Origin: Amycolatopsis sp. 195334CR
GTDB lineage: Bacteria > Actinomycetota > Actinomycetes > Mycobacteriales > Pseudonocardiaceae
Reading direction: 5' to 3'
DNA length: 64,000 bases
Assembly (NCBI RefSeq): GCF_017309385.1
Contig: NZ_JAFJMJ010000001.1
Location: forward strand, 3,348,001 to 3,412,000
The notes under the pieces were generated by a model. The model was not told the DNA's origin, did no database searches, and worked only from the letters and a program-made list of their open reading frames with translations. Positions 20,307 through 27,423 of the stretch are shown one piece after another. Positions within the stretch are counted from its first letter, which is position 1. Every line of letters begins with the position of its first letter. Both the position numbers and the translations under genes were made by a program.

Positions 20307-22444
20307 CGCCGGTCCTCCAGCAACGCGACCAGCGGCTCGTCCGGTTGCCGGGTGCCGAGTTCGGCGCCGATCAGCGCGAGCAGCTGCTCCCGGTCCAGCA
20401 CCCCGGACAGGTCGGCGATCTTCGGCCCGGCCAGCAGGTAGACCGCCGGTGCGCGGGAACCGCCGTCGCCGACGGAGGTGTGCTCGGTGACCAGGTCGGT
20501 CAGGCGCGCGTTGGCCTCACCCGCGGTGGTCTCGGCGAGGTGCGCGCCGGACAGGTGCAGCCGGATCACGCCTTCGCCGTCCACCACCCGGATCTGCTCC
20601 GCGGGCCGGGAGAACCGCCCCAGGAAACCGGATTTCCGGGTCTTCGCGCCCCACACCCGGTGGTGCGGGGTGGCCGCGAGTTCGCGCACGACACCGGGTT
20701 CGACGCTGAGCGAGCGCGCGACCTCCTGGCGCACCTCGGTTTCGTCCAGCTTCCCGGCGCGGTCCTTGGTGCGCAGTTCGGTGGTACCGGTGGCGACCGC
20801 GCGGATCAGGTTCCGCTGCGGGTCGACCGTCACGTCCACGTCCACCCCGGCGGGGTCGGCACCCTGGGCGACCACAGCGCGTTCGGCTTCCGCGCGGGTC
20901 GCCAGCACGTCACTGTGCGAGGGATTCGGCACGATGCGCTCGACCGACTCCCGCACCATCGCCAGCGCGGCGCCGAGCGGGCTGATCACCTCGCTGTGCT
21001 TCGCGATCCGCCAGTCCATAGTGGACGCACGGCCGAGGAACGGGGTGACCGCCGCCGCGCCACCACCGCCGCCGACCAGGGTGACGGCGTCGAGCCGGTA
21101 GGCCTCGACCAGCTCGTCGACCACCGCCTTGACCGGCTTGATCGCCTGTTCCAGCACGGCCGTCGCGGCCTGCTCGACGCTCACCCCGAGCGCGGCGGCG
21201 AGCGGGGCGAGTGCCCGTTTCGCGACCTCCGGATCGGCGTGCGCGTAACTGTCGTCGGGAACCACGCCGAGCGCGTTGGCCGCGCAGGTGAGCGTGATGG
21301 CGTACCGGGTGCCGTCCGCCGTTTCCAGTGCGGCGTAGTCGGCCGGGTCGCCGTCCTTGGGCGACACGGTGATCAGCTTCGCGTCGTCGAGCTTCTCGGC
21401 GAAGCAGGCGTAGGGCAGACCGGCGATGTGCGCGCTGCGCGGTCCGACCGCGGTGACCGACTGGCCGGAGATCCGGACCAGCGAGCCGCCGCCGATGCCG
21501 ACCGTGCGCACGTCGAGCGCGGGCAGGTAGGTCTCACGGCCACCGAGTTTCGCGTGCCGCACCTGGACTTTCCCTCGGCGAACCACGCTGATGTCGGTCG
21601 ACGTGCCGCCGGTTTCCAGGAAGATGCCCTCGCTGAGCCGTTCGCCCATCAGCGCGCCCGCGACGCCCGCGGCAGGGCCGGACAACGCGGTGAGCAGCGG
21701 CCGCTTGCGCATCTCCGCCAGCGACATCACGCCGCCGTCACCGCGCATCACCATCAGCGGCGCGCTGATGCCCGCTGCCGCGACACTGCGGTCCACCAGG
21801 TCCGCGGTGTCGATCATCCGGGGCATGATCCCGGCGTTGAGCACCGCGGTTCTGGCTCGTTTGGACAGTCCATAGAGGCCGGTGATCTCGTGGGTGGCGG
21901 TGGCCGGGAGGTGCTGCGCGCGAGCCTCGGTGACCACCGCGCGTTCACCGGAGGGATCGTCCACACTGAACGGTTCCACGGCCACGATCACTTCCGCGCC
22001 GGCCGAATGCAGTTTGACGACGGCTTCCTTGACCGCCTCGGGGGCTTGGGCGTCCTTCACCGCGGCGTACCGGATCGGCAGCGGACGGCCGGGTGCGAGT
22101 TCCAGCTTGCGCAGCGAACGCAGTCGTCCGGTGGCCCAGCCGTCGAAACCGTGCCCGATCCCGGCGATGCCGACGGTGGCCACATCGCCTTCGAGTAGCG
22201 CGTTCGTCGCCTGCGTGGTGCCGTGCGCCAGGAACGACACGGCGGCCGGGTCGATCCCGGTCTGCTCGTGCAGCCGCCGCAGCGCGGTGAGGATGCCGTG
22301 CGCCACCCCGTCTTCGTGGTTGTGGCTGGTGGGGACCTTGACCTGGCCGAGCAGGGCGAAGGTCGCCGCGTCCACCGCCACCGCGTCGGTGAAGGTGCCG
22401 CCGACGTCGATGCCGATCCGGACGTTCTGCGTCGTTGCAGTCAT
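20303..22444 (-). CDS. Hydantoinase/oxoprolinase family protein (HyuA-like)
   Basis: A 713-residue ATP-dependent hydantoinase A-type protein. Seen: the N-terminal acetokinase-like phosphate loop IGIDVGGTFTDAVAVD (10-25), TNALLEGDVATVGI, the central NAGIMPRMIDT, MRGDGGVMSL, GPAAGVAGAL and ETGGTSTDISVV. The family opens cyclic amides (hydantoins, 5-oxoproline) or activates carboxylation-type chemistry, usually with a HyuB partner. No hyuB is present here; the C-terminal 150 residues differ from classical HyuA and the next gene is an HExxH protein. Third gene of the LacI-headed operon. Confidence 0.85.
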   Translation of the reverse strand: MTATTQNVRIGIDVGGTFTDAVAVDAATFALLGQVKVPTSHNHEDGVAHGILTALRRLHEQTGIDPAAVSFLAHGTTQATNALLEGDVATVGIAGIGHGFDGWATGRLRSLRKLELAPGRPLPIRYAAVKDAQAPEAVKEAVVKLHSAGAEVIVAVEPFSVDDPSGERAVVTEARAQHLPATATHEITGLYGLSKRARTAVLNAGIMPRMIDTADLVDRSVAAAGISAPLMVMRGDGGVMSLAEMRKRPLLTALSGPAAGVAGALMGERLSEGIFLETGGTSTDISVVRRGKVQVRHAKLGGRETYLPALDVRTVGIGGGSLVRISGQSVTAVGPRSAHIAGLPYACFAEKLDDAKLITVSPKDGDPADYAALETADGTRYAITLTCAANALGVVPDDSYAHADPEVAKRALAPLAAALGVSVEQAATAVLEQAIKPVKAVVDELVEAYRLDAVTLVGGGGGAAAVTPFLGRASTMDWRIAKHSEVISPLGAALAMVRESVERIVPNPSHSDVLATRAEAERAVVAQGADPAGVDVDVTVDPQRNLIRAVATGTTELRTKDRAGKLDETEVRQEVARSLSVEPGVVRELAATPHHRVWGAKTRKSGFLGRFSRPAEQIRVVDGEGVIRLHLSGAHLAETTAGEANARLTDLVTEHTSVGDGGSRAPAVYLLAGPKIADLSGVLDREQLLALIGAELGTRQPDEPLVALLEDRR

Positions 22445-22472
22445 CTCGAAACTCCGATTCGGGTAACCGCGG

Positions 22473-24074
22473 TCAGTAACCGCGGACGTCGGGCCAGCGG
22501 CGTTCCACCCCGGCCCGGTCGAGCAGCTGGGCGAACTCGCCGAAGAGCGATTCGTCGGCCTGCACCTTGCGCGGCGCGACCCCGCGGCGCAGGGCGAACC
22601 CGGCCAGGTGACCGGCCACCTCGCCGACGTTCCACTCCACCGGGTGCAGCCGGTAGCAGCCGTTGGTGATGTGCGTGGTGCCGAGGTTCTTGGCCGCGGG
22701 CAACAGGTTCTCCACCCGCCGCGGCAGCAGCGCGCCGAGCGGGATCTCGAACGGCACGCTCGCCACGTCCACGTAGTTGTCGCCCGAGGTGGACGGGTGC
22801 AGGTCGATCCGGTAGCTGCCGATGCCGACCGAATCGGCGTGGTGCGCGCGGCCGTGCGGGCCGAGCAGGTCGAGCGAGACGTGGTGCTCGGTCACGGTGG
22901 TGACCGCCTTGATGCGCCGGGACTCCCGGACGTAGGCGGATTTCGCCAGTCCGTCGGCGGTGCCGGTGACGTCGTGGCGCAGCTTCAGGCCGGGGAAGCC
23001 GACCTCGGTCTGGAGCCAGTAGAGCACCGACAGGCTCAGCTGTTTGGCTTCGTGGTGCGCTTTCTTCACCGTTTCGGCGTCGGCGATCCCGTCGATCTCC
23101 AGTGCGGGCCGCAGCCAGTAGTCGTTGAGCGGCCAGTTGACCAGGGTGATGTCGGAGTCGAACGAGCCGGGGGTGTGCATGCCCCTGGCCAGGATCCGCC
23201 GGAAGCCCCACAGCTCCTTGTCGCCGGCGTCGGCGCTCTGGTCGGCGCTGATCGCGAGCGGGTCGTTGTCCGGGTTGGGCACGAAGGTCCGGGGCACCGG
23301 TTCCAGCGTGCGCGGGTCGGGTGCGAGGAAGCCGAGCAGCGGGCCGGGCCAGAAGTCCGGCTGGTACGAGCGCCAGAAGTCGTACATCTCCGGGCGGTCG
23401 ATCACGTGGTTCTGTCCACTGTGGTGGGACATGGCGAAGCAGTAGGTGATGCCCTGGAGGTTGCCGGGATCGGCGGAGTCCGGGGCGTTCGGCTCGTCGT
23501 ACTCGGACCGCGCCTCGGCACCGACGGCGAATTCGACGCCCGCCAGCGGAAGGAGGTCGCCGTTCTCGGTGGCGTCGAGCACGTACTGGGCCTGGACGTC
23601 GATCAGGTTGCCGCCCTCGTCGGTCAGCCGCACGGATTCGACCTGGTCCCCGGAGGTTTCGGCGGAAACCGGCCGGTGCCCGGTCAGCAGGGTGATCCGG
23701 CCGGCGCTGATCTCCGGCGCCAGCATGGCTTCCAGCACGGCCAGCGCGACCCTGGGCTCGGCGCAGAGCTTGCTCACCCGGCCGGCACCGGGGTTCAGGT
23801 CGGTCAGGCCGCGGGCCTCGGCACGCAGCGGGTAGTGGCGGCGGTAGTAGTCGCGGATGCCCTCGCGCAGCCGACGGTAGGTGGCGGTGGACCCGAAGCG
23901 CTCGATCCAGGGGTTCTCGTCCGGCGGCACGGCCTGCGCGGTCAGCTGGCCGCCGATCCACGTGGTCTCCTCGGTGAGCACCACGCGGTGCCCGGCACGC
24001 GCGGCGGCCAGCGCGGCGGCGACCCCGCCGAGGCCACCACCGACGACGAGGATTTCGGTGGACAGTTCGTTCAT
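22473..24074 (-). CDS. FAD-dependent oxidoreductase (PF12831-type)
   Basis: A 533-residue cytoplasmic flavoprotein. Seen: the dinucleotide motif VVGGGLGGVAAALAAARAG (9-27), an ETTWIGGQLTAQ segment typical of PF12831 proteins, VLDATENGDLLPLAG, and a C-terminal ITNGCYRLHPVEWNVGEVAG that closes the FAD site. Members oxidise small organic molecules and are often found in sugar or xenobiotic catabolism loci. The ATG at 24074 has GAAAGAAG upstream; the frame extends to 24128 but without a site. It starts 13 nt after the lacI stop and is the first enzyme of the operon. Confidence 0.82.
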   Translation of the reverse strand: MNELSTEILVVGGGLGGVAAALAAARAGHRVVLTEETTWIGGQLTAQAVPPDENPWIERFGSTATYRRLREGIRDYYRRHYPLRAEARGLTDLNPGAGRVSKLCAEPRVALAVLEAMLAPEISAGRITLLTGHRPVSAETSGDQVESVRLTDEGGNLIDVQAQYVLDATENGDLLPLAGVEFAVGAEARSEYDEPNAPDSADPGNLQGITYCFAMSHHSGQNHVIDRPEMYDFWRSYQPDFWPGPLLGFLAPDPRTLEPVPRTFVPNPDNDPLAISADQSADAGDKELWGFRRILARGMHTPGSFDSDITLVNWPLNDYWLRPALEIDGIADAETVKKAHHEAKQLSLSVLYWLQTEVGFPGLKLRHDVTGTADGLAKSAYVRESRRIKAVTTVTEHHVSLDLLGPHGRAHHADSVGIGSYRIDLHPSTSGDNYVDVASVPFEIPLGALLPRRVENLLPAAKNLGTTHITNGCYRLHPVEWNVGEVAGHLAGFALRRGVAPRKVQADESLFGEFAQLLDRAGVERRWPDVRGY

Positions 24075-24087
24075 GCTGGAGCTTCTT

Positions 24088-25107
24088 TCAGTACACGGGG
24101 GCGACGGTGGTGCCGTCGACCGGTTCACAGGGCAGGAGGTGCCGCGCGGCCGGGGAGTCCTGGCCGATCTCCCGGGTGATCAGGCGGACCAGCAGGCGCA
24201 CGGCCTGCCTGCCCATTTCGCGGCGGGGTACGGAGAAGCCGGTGACGTCGGTGTCGACCGGCGGGCGGCCGAGCACGGCCAGGGAGAGGTCGCGCGGGCA
24301 GGTGAGGCCGCGGGCTTCGAGCGCTTTGATGATCGCGGTGTAGGCGGTCGAGGTGTCTGTTTCCTCGACGACCACTGCGGTGATGCCGTCCCGGAGCCAG
24401 GCGTCGAGATCGAGGCCGCCGTCGAGGCGGTGCACGGTGGCGGGCAGTCCGGCGGTGGCTTCGCGGAAGCCGCGCTCGCGGTCGGTGGACGAGGGCGCGT
24501 CATCCTGTTCGCGGAGGTAGCAGATCCTGCGGTGTCCGTTGTGGACCAGTTGCTCGACCACGGCTTTCGTGGCCGAGACGTAGTCCGCGCCGACGAACGG
24601 GATCCGGCCGTCCAGTTCGGCTCTGCGTCCTATGTAGACGAACGGGAAGCCGGATTCGAGGAGGCTGCCGATGGCTTCGTCCGGCACGTGCCTGCCGAAG
24701 AAGAGGCAGCCGTCGGCGACGCGGGTGCGCCGGATGGCCGCCGCGTCGTGGGCCCGCCGGTCGGCGCCACCGCGGCCGGTGAACAGGATCAGGTCCTGCC
24801 CGAGCGCGGCCGCTTCCTCCTCGACGCCGACCAGGATCGGGTAGTACGAGTCGGCCACGTCGGTCGGGAAGGTGGTCTTGAAGGTGTACAGGCCGAGCAT
24901 GTGGTTGCGCGAGGACGCCAGTCGCGTGGCGACCGGGTCGGGGACGTAACCGAGCTTCTCGGCGGCTTCGAGCACCCGGAGGCGGGTGGTCTCGGCCATC
25001 CGGACGCGGGCGCGGTTGCCGCTGAGCACCACCGAGACGGTCGCCTGCGAGACGCCGGCCTCACGGGCGATGTCCGCCTGGCGGGGCAGGGCGCGGCGGG
25101 TGGTCAT
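24088..25107 (-). CDS. LacI-family transcriptional regulator
   Basis: A 339-residue regulator. The N-terminal helix-turn-helix is ADIAREAGVSQATVSVVLSG (11-30) followed by a hinge helix (VATRLAS), then a periplasmic-binding-protein-like effector domain with VGVEEEAAALGQDLILFTG and PFVGADYVSATKAVVEQLV. The family usually represses sugar or small-molecule catabolism until the inducer binds. It leads the minus-strand operon through the transporter, and two operator-like palindromes with identical half-sites lie between it and the divergent gene, so it probably controls both directions and itself. Confidence 0.92.
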   Translation of the reverse strand: MTTRRALPRQADIAREAGVSQATVSVVLSGNRARVRMAETTRLRVLEAAEKLGYVPDPVATRLASSRNHMLGLYTFKTTFPTDVADSYYPILVGVEEEAAALGQDLILFTGRGGADRRAHDAAAIRRTRVADGCLFFGRHVPDEAIGSLLESGFPFVYIGRRAELDGRIPFVGADYVSATKAVVEQLVHNGHRRICYLREQDDAPSSTDRERGFREATAGLPATVHRLDGGLDLDAWLRDGITAVVVEETDTSTAYTAIIKALEARGLTCPRDLSLAVLGRPPVDTDVTGFSVPRREMGRQAVRLLVRLITREIGQDSPAARHLLPCEPVDGTTVAPVY

Positions 25108-25132
25108 CGGGGGCCTCCTGGCTCGGCTCCTT

Positions 25133-25148
25133 GCTAATGCGGATTAGC
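25133..25148. promoter_or_regulatory. LacI operator, lacI-proximal (GCTAAT-N4-ATTAGC)
   Basis: A perfect 6-bp dyad GCTAAT GCGG ATTAGC, 26-41 nt upstream of the lacI start. It shares CTAAT-N4-ATTAG with the site at 25212-25225; centres are 78 bp apart. The position fits autorepression of the operon. Confidence 0.75.
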
Positions 25149-25211
25149 TGAAGGCTGAGCGGTGGCGGGCGGGAAGTCAACCATTCTGTCCGGTTTGGCG
25201 ATTGGGCGGGA

Positions 25212-25225
25212 CTAATACGTATTAG
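25212..25225. promoter_or_regulatory. LacI operator, distal (CTAAT-N4-ATTAG)
   Basis: CTAATACGTATTAG, a perfect 14-bp palindrome, 66 nt upstream of the ATG of the divergent beta-propeller gene. Its half-sites are the same as those of the lacI-proximal operator, with only the N4 centre differing. Confidence 0.75.
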
Positions 25226-25291
25226 CACCTTGACCGGGCGGTTTGCGCTGCTCACACTCGCGGCCATCCTCCGATGACGAAGGAGCTGGCG

Positions 25292-26284
25292 ATGAGTGAA
25301 CTGTGGAACCGGCGAACCGCGCTGAAGATCGCGGCTGGGACGGGTGTGGGGCTGGCGGTGGGTTCGGCGCTGCCCGCGTCCGCCGCGCCTCCCGGTTTTC
25401 CCACGTACAAGTATCTGCGGACGGCGTTCGACAAGAACGCGCTCAAGTACAACCCGACGGGGGAGTTGATCTTCCCGTGCGTGCGGGGGACGGTCGGCCG
25501 GATTCCCGGGGCTCGCGGCCGGTTCTACCTGTACTACGCGCCGCACGACGCGCCCGGTGGGATCTGCCTGGCCTATGCGGATTCGCTGGGCGGGCCGTAC
25601 ACCGAGTACCCGGCGAACCCGATCATTTCGCGGAACTGGCCGGGTGAGTACAGCGTTTCGCATGTGTCGTCACCGCACGCGATGTGGAATGAGGATTCGA
25701 AGGAGATCTTCCTGTACTTCCACGGTGAGAACACGGTGACGAGATTGGCGCGGTCGAAGGACGGGATCAATTTCACCTACGACAAGGAGGTGTTGTCGAC
25801 GCGGTTGATGCCGTCAGGGACGACGGAGACTTCGTATGCGCGGGTGTTCCGGCACGAGCTGCCTCGGCTCGGTGCCCGGTACGTGATGGTTTTCATGATC
25901 AACAACCAGACGAACCGGCGGTCGATCGGGTGGGGGTGGTCGGCGGATGCGCGGAACTGGACGTTCTCGCAGGAGCCGCTGATCCGGCCGGAGGAGGTGG
26001 GGGCGCAGAACATCGGGGCGCCGCATGTGGTGTCGCGGAATGGGTCTACGTATGTGGTGTACCACACGAACATCGAGGCGGGCGGGTCGATGCGGATTAC
26101 CGAGGTGGGGAATGACTTCGGTAAGCGGAGGCATTTGGGGGTGTTTCACGCGCCGATGGCGGGAGCCCCGGACAACGGGCGGTGCGCGGCGCCGTCGTTC
26201 GGGACGGATGGGGGCGTGGAGTACATGATTTATGAGGCGGGGGCGCGGTTGGAGGGGTCTATTGCGATTGCCCGGGCGGTGTGA
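25292..26284 (+). CDS. Secreted GH43-like five-bladed beta-propeller protein (Tat signal)
   Basis: A 330-residue exported protein. A twin-arginine signal (NRRTALKIAAG) ends near ASAAPPG (about residue 32). The rest reads as repeated propeller blades: GRFYLYYAPHDAPGGICLAYADSLGGPYTEY, SPHAMWNEDSKEIFLYFHG, RYVMVFMINNQ, IGWGWSADARNWTF, GAPHVVSRNGSTYVVYHT, EYMIYEAG, the pattern of GH43/GH32-clan or related enzymes. Exact activity is unknown. GAAGGAG at 25279-25285 picks ATG 25292. It is divergent from lacI with the operators between, so its product probably makes the substrate the operon takes up. Codons ending in G are unusually common in its second half. Confidence 0.72.
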   Translation: MSELWNRRTALKIAAGTGVGLAVGSALPASAAPPGFPTYKYLRTAFDKNALKYNPTGELIFPCVRGTVGRIPGARGRFYLYYAPHDAPGGICLAYADSLGGPYTEYPANPIISRNWPGEYSVSHVSSPHAMWNEDSKEIFLYFHGENTVTRLARSKDGINFTYDKEVLSTRLMPSGTTETSYARVFRHELPRLGARYVMVFMINNQTNRRSIGWGWSADARNWTFSQEPLIRPEEVGAQNIGAPHVVSRNGSTYVVYHTNIEAGGSMRITEVGNDFGKRRHLGVFHAPMAGAPDNGRCAAPSFGTDGGVEYMIYEAGARLEGSIAIARAV

Positions 26285-26310
26285 GGGTGGGGTAGCCACC
26301 CCGGTTTTTT
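26285..26310 (+). terminator. Rho-independent terminator of the propeller gene
   Basis: GGGTGG (26285-26290) and CCACCC (26296-26301) flank a 5-nt loop, followed by CCGG and six T at 26305-26310, directly after the stop codon. Confidence 0.65.
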
Positions 26311-26319
26311 ATTGTGACT

Positions 26320-26378
26320 ACGGCGAAGGCCGGTTAGTCAAGGCGGGAAAGATGCCTTGACTAACCGGCCTTCGCCGT
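26320..26378. terminator. Perfect 25-bp hairpin in a convergent intergenic stretch
   Basis: Arms 26320-26344 and 26354-26378 are exact reverse complements (start ACGGCGAAGGCCGGTTAGTC) around a 9-nt loop, and five T follow at 26380-26384. Strong enough to stop transcription from the left; it is the second hairpin after the propeller gene. Confidence 0.7.
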
Positions 26379-26475
26379 GTTTTTGGCTGTGGACCGGGGA
26401 TGGGGAGGGGATGGGTGGCGGGGTGGTTCCGTCTCGTGCCCGGCCGCCGGTAGGCACCCGGGTGGCTGCCGGTGT

Positions 26476-26574
26476 CCCGTTGGCACCCGGGCTTCCCGTT
26501 GGCGCCCCGGCTGCCCGTTGGCGCCCGAGTGGCTCCGGTGTCCGGTTGGCGCCCGGCTTCCCGTTGGCACCCGG
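26476..26574. repeat. Short tandem repeats, 19-nt period
   Basis: Five copies of CCSGTTGGCRCCCGG start at 26476, 26495, 26514, 26541 and 26560, with a weaker sixth near 26447. The 19-nt pitch is not a multiple of three and no ribosome site is present, so the stretch is not coding. The whole gap 26285-26646 holds only hairpins and these repeats. Confidence 0.7.
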
Positions 26575-26590
26575 TCGGGCCCTGTTCTGT

Positions 26591-26643
26591 GCTGTGAATG
26601 TGGCTTTCACTGCGGAATCTGCAGTGAAAGCCACATTCACAGC
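26591..26643. terminator. Long hairpin, GAATGTGGCTTTC-core family, copy 2
   Basis: Perfect 23-bp arms 26591-26613 and 26621-26643 with a 7-nt loop, ending 4 nt from the sdhB stop. It lies between convergent genes, like copies 1 and 3. The flank GCTGT/ACAGC differs from the other copies but stays paired. Confidence 0.8.
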
Positions 26644-26646
26644 GGG

Positions 26647-27423
26647 TCAGACGCGCTTGAACAGGAGGGCGCGTTTGACTTCCTGGATCGCCTTGGTGAC
26701 CTGGATGCCGCGCGGGCAGGCATCGGTGCAGTTGAAGGTGGTGCGGCACCGCCACACGCCTTCGGCATCGTTCAGGATGTCGAGGCGTTCTTCGGCGCCT
26801 TCGTCACGGGAGTCGAAGATGAACCGGTGGGCGTTGACGATCGCCGCCGGGCCGAAGTAGGAGCCATCGCTCCAGTAGACCGGGCACGACGAGGTGCAGC
26901 ACGCGCACAGGATGCACTTCGTGGTGTCGTCGAAGCGCTCCCGGTCCGCGATGGACTGGACCCGCTCGCGCGTCGGCTCGTTGCCGTACGAGATGAGGTA
27001 CGGCTTCACCGCGCGGAACGCCTCGAAGAAGGGCTCCATGTCGACGTAGAGGTCCTTCTCCGTCTTCAGACCCTTGATCGGCGCGATCGAGATGGTGGTC
27101 GGCTTGCCCTTCTTCGCCAGCAGGTCCTTCACCAGCACCTTGCAGGCCAGCCGGTTGATCCCGTTGATCTGCATGGCGTCGGACCCGCAGATGCCGTGCG
27201 CGCAGGACCTGCGGAACGACAGCGTGCCGTCCACGTAGTTCTTGATGCTCATCAGCAGGTTGAGCACTCGGTCGGTCGGCAGCGCCGGCACGTCGTAGGA
27301 CTCCCAGTGCGGCTCGGAGTCCAACTCCGGGTTGAACCGCAGGATCTTCACCGTGACGGTGAGCGAGCCCTCCGGGGCGGGGATCTGCGAGGTGTCGTGC
27401 GCCTGTTCGGCTACCGCGGTCAT
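26647..27423 (-). CDS. sdhB: Succinate dehydrogenase iron-sulfur subunit
   Basis: A 258-residue subunit carrying the [2Fe-2S], [4Fe-4S] and [3Fe-4S] centres that pass electrons from SdhA to the membrane subunits. Seen: CAHGICGSDAMQ in the N-terminal ferredoxin domain (a first cysteine is expected just before, here in the RRSCAHGIC context), then CILCACCTSSCP and CRTTFNCTDACP in the C-terminal domain. Its ATG overlaps the sdhA stop (TGATG). Last gene of sdhCDAB; the long hairpin behind it is the probable terminator. Confidence 0.96.
   Translation of the reverse strand: MTAVAEQAHDTSQIPAPEGSLTVTVKILRFNPELDSEPHWESYDVPALPTDRVLNLLMSIKNYVDGTLSFRRSCAHGICGSDAMQINGINRLACKVLVKDLLAKKGKPTTISIAPIKGLKTEKDLYVDMEPFFEAFRAVKPYLISYGNEPTRERVQSIADRERFDDTTKCILCACCTSSCPVYWSDGSYFGPAAIVNAHRFIFDSRDEGAEERLDILNDAEGVWRCRTTFNCTDACPRGIQVTKAIQEVKRALLFKRV

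Noticed and set aside
26338..26640. Minus-strand 100-codon frame starting MNVAFTADSAVKATFTA
   Set aside because: Its first codons are the translated hairpin and the rest is the 19-nt repeat; there is no ribosome site and composition is not protein-like.
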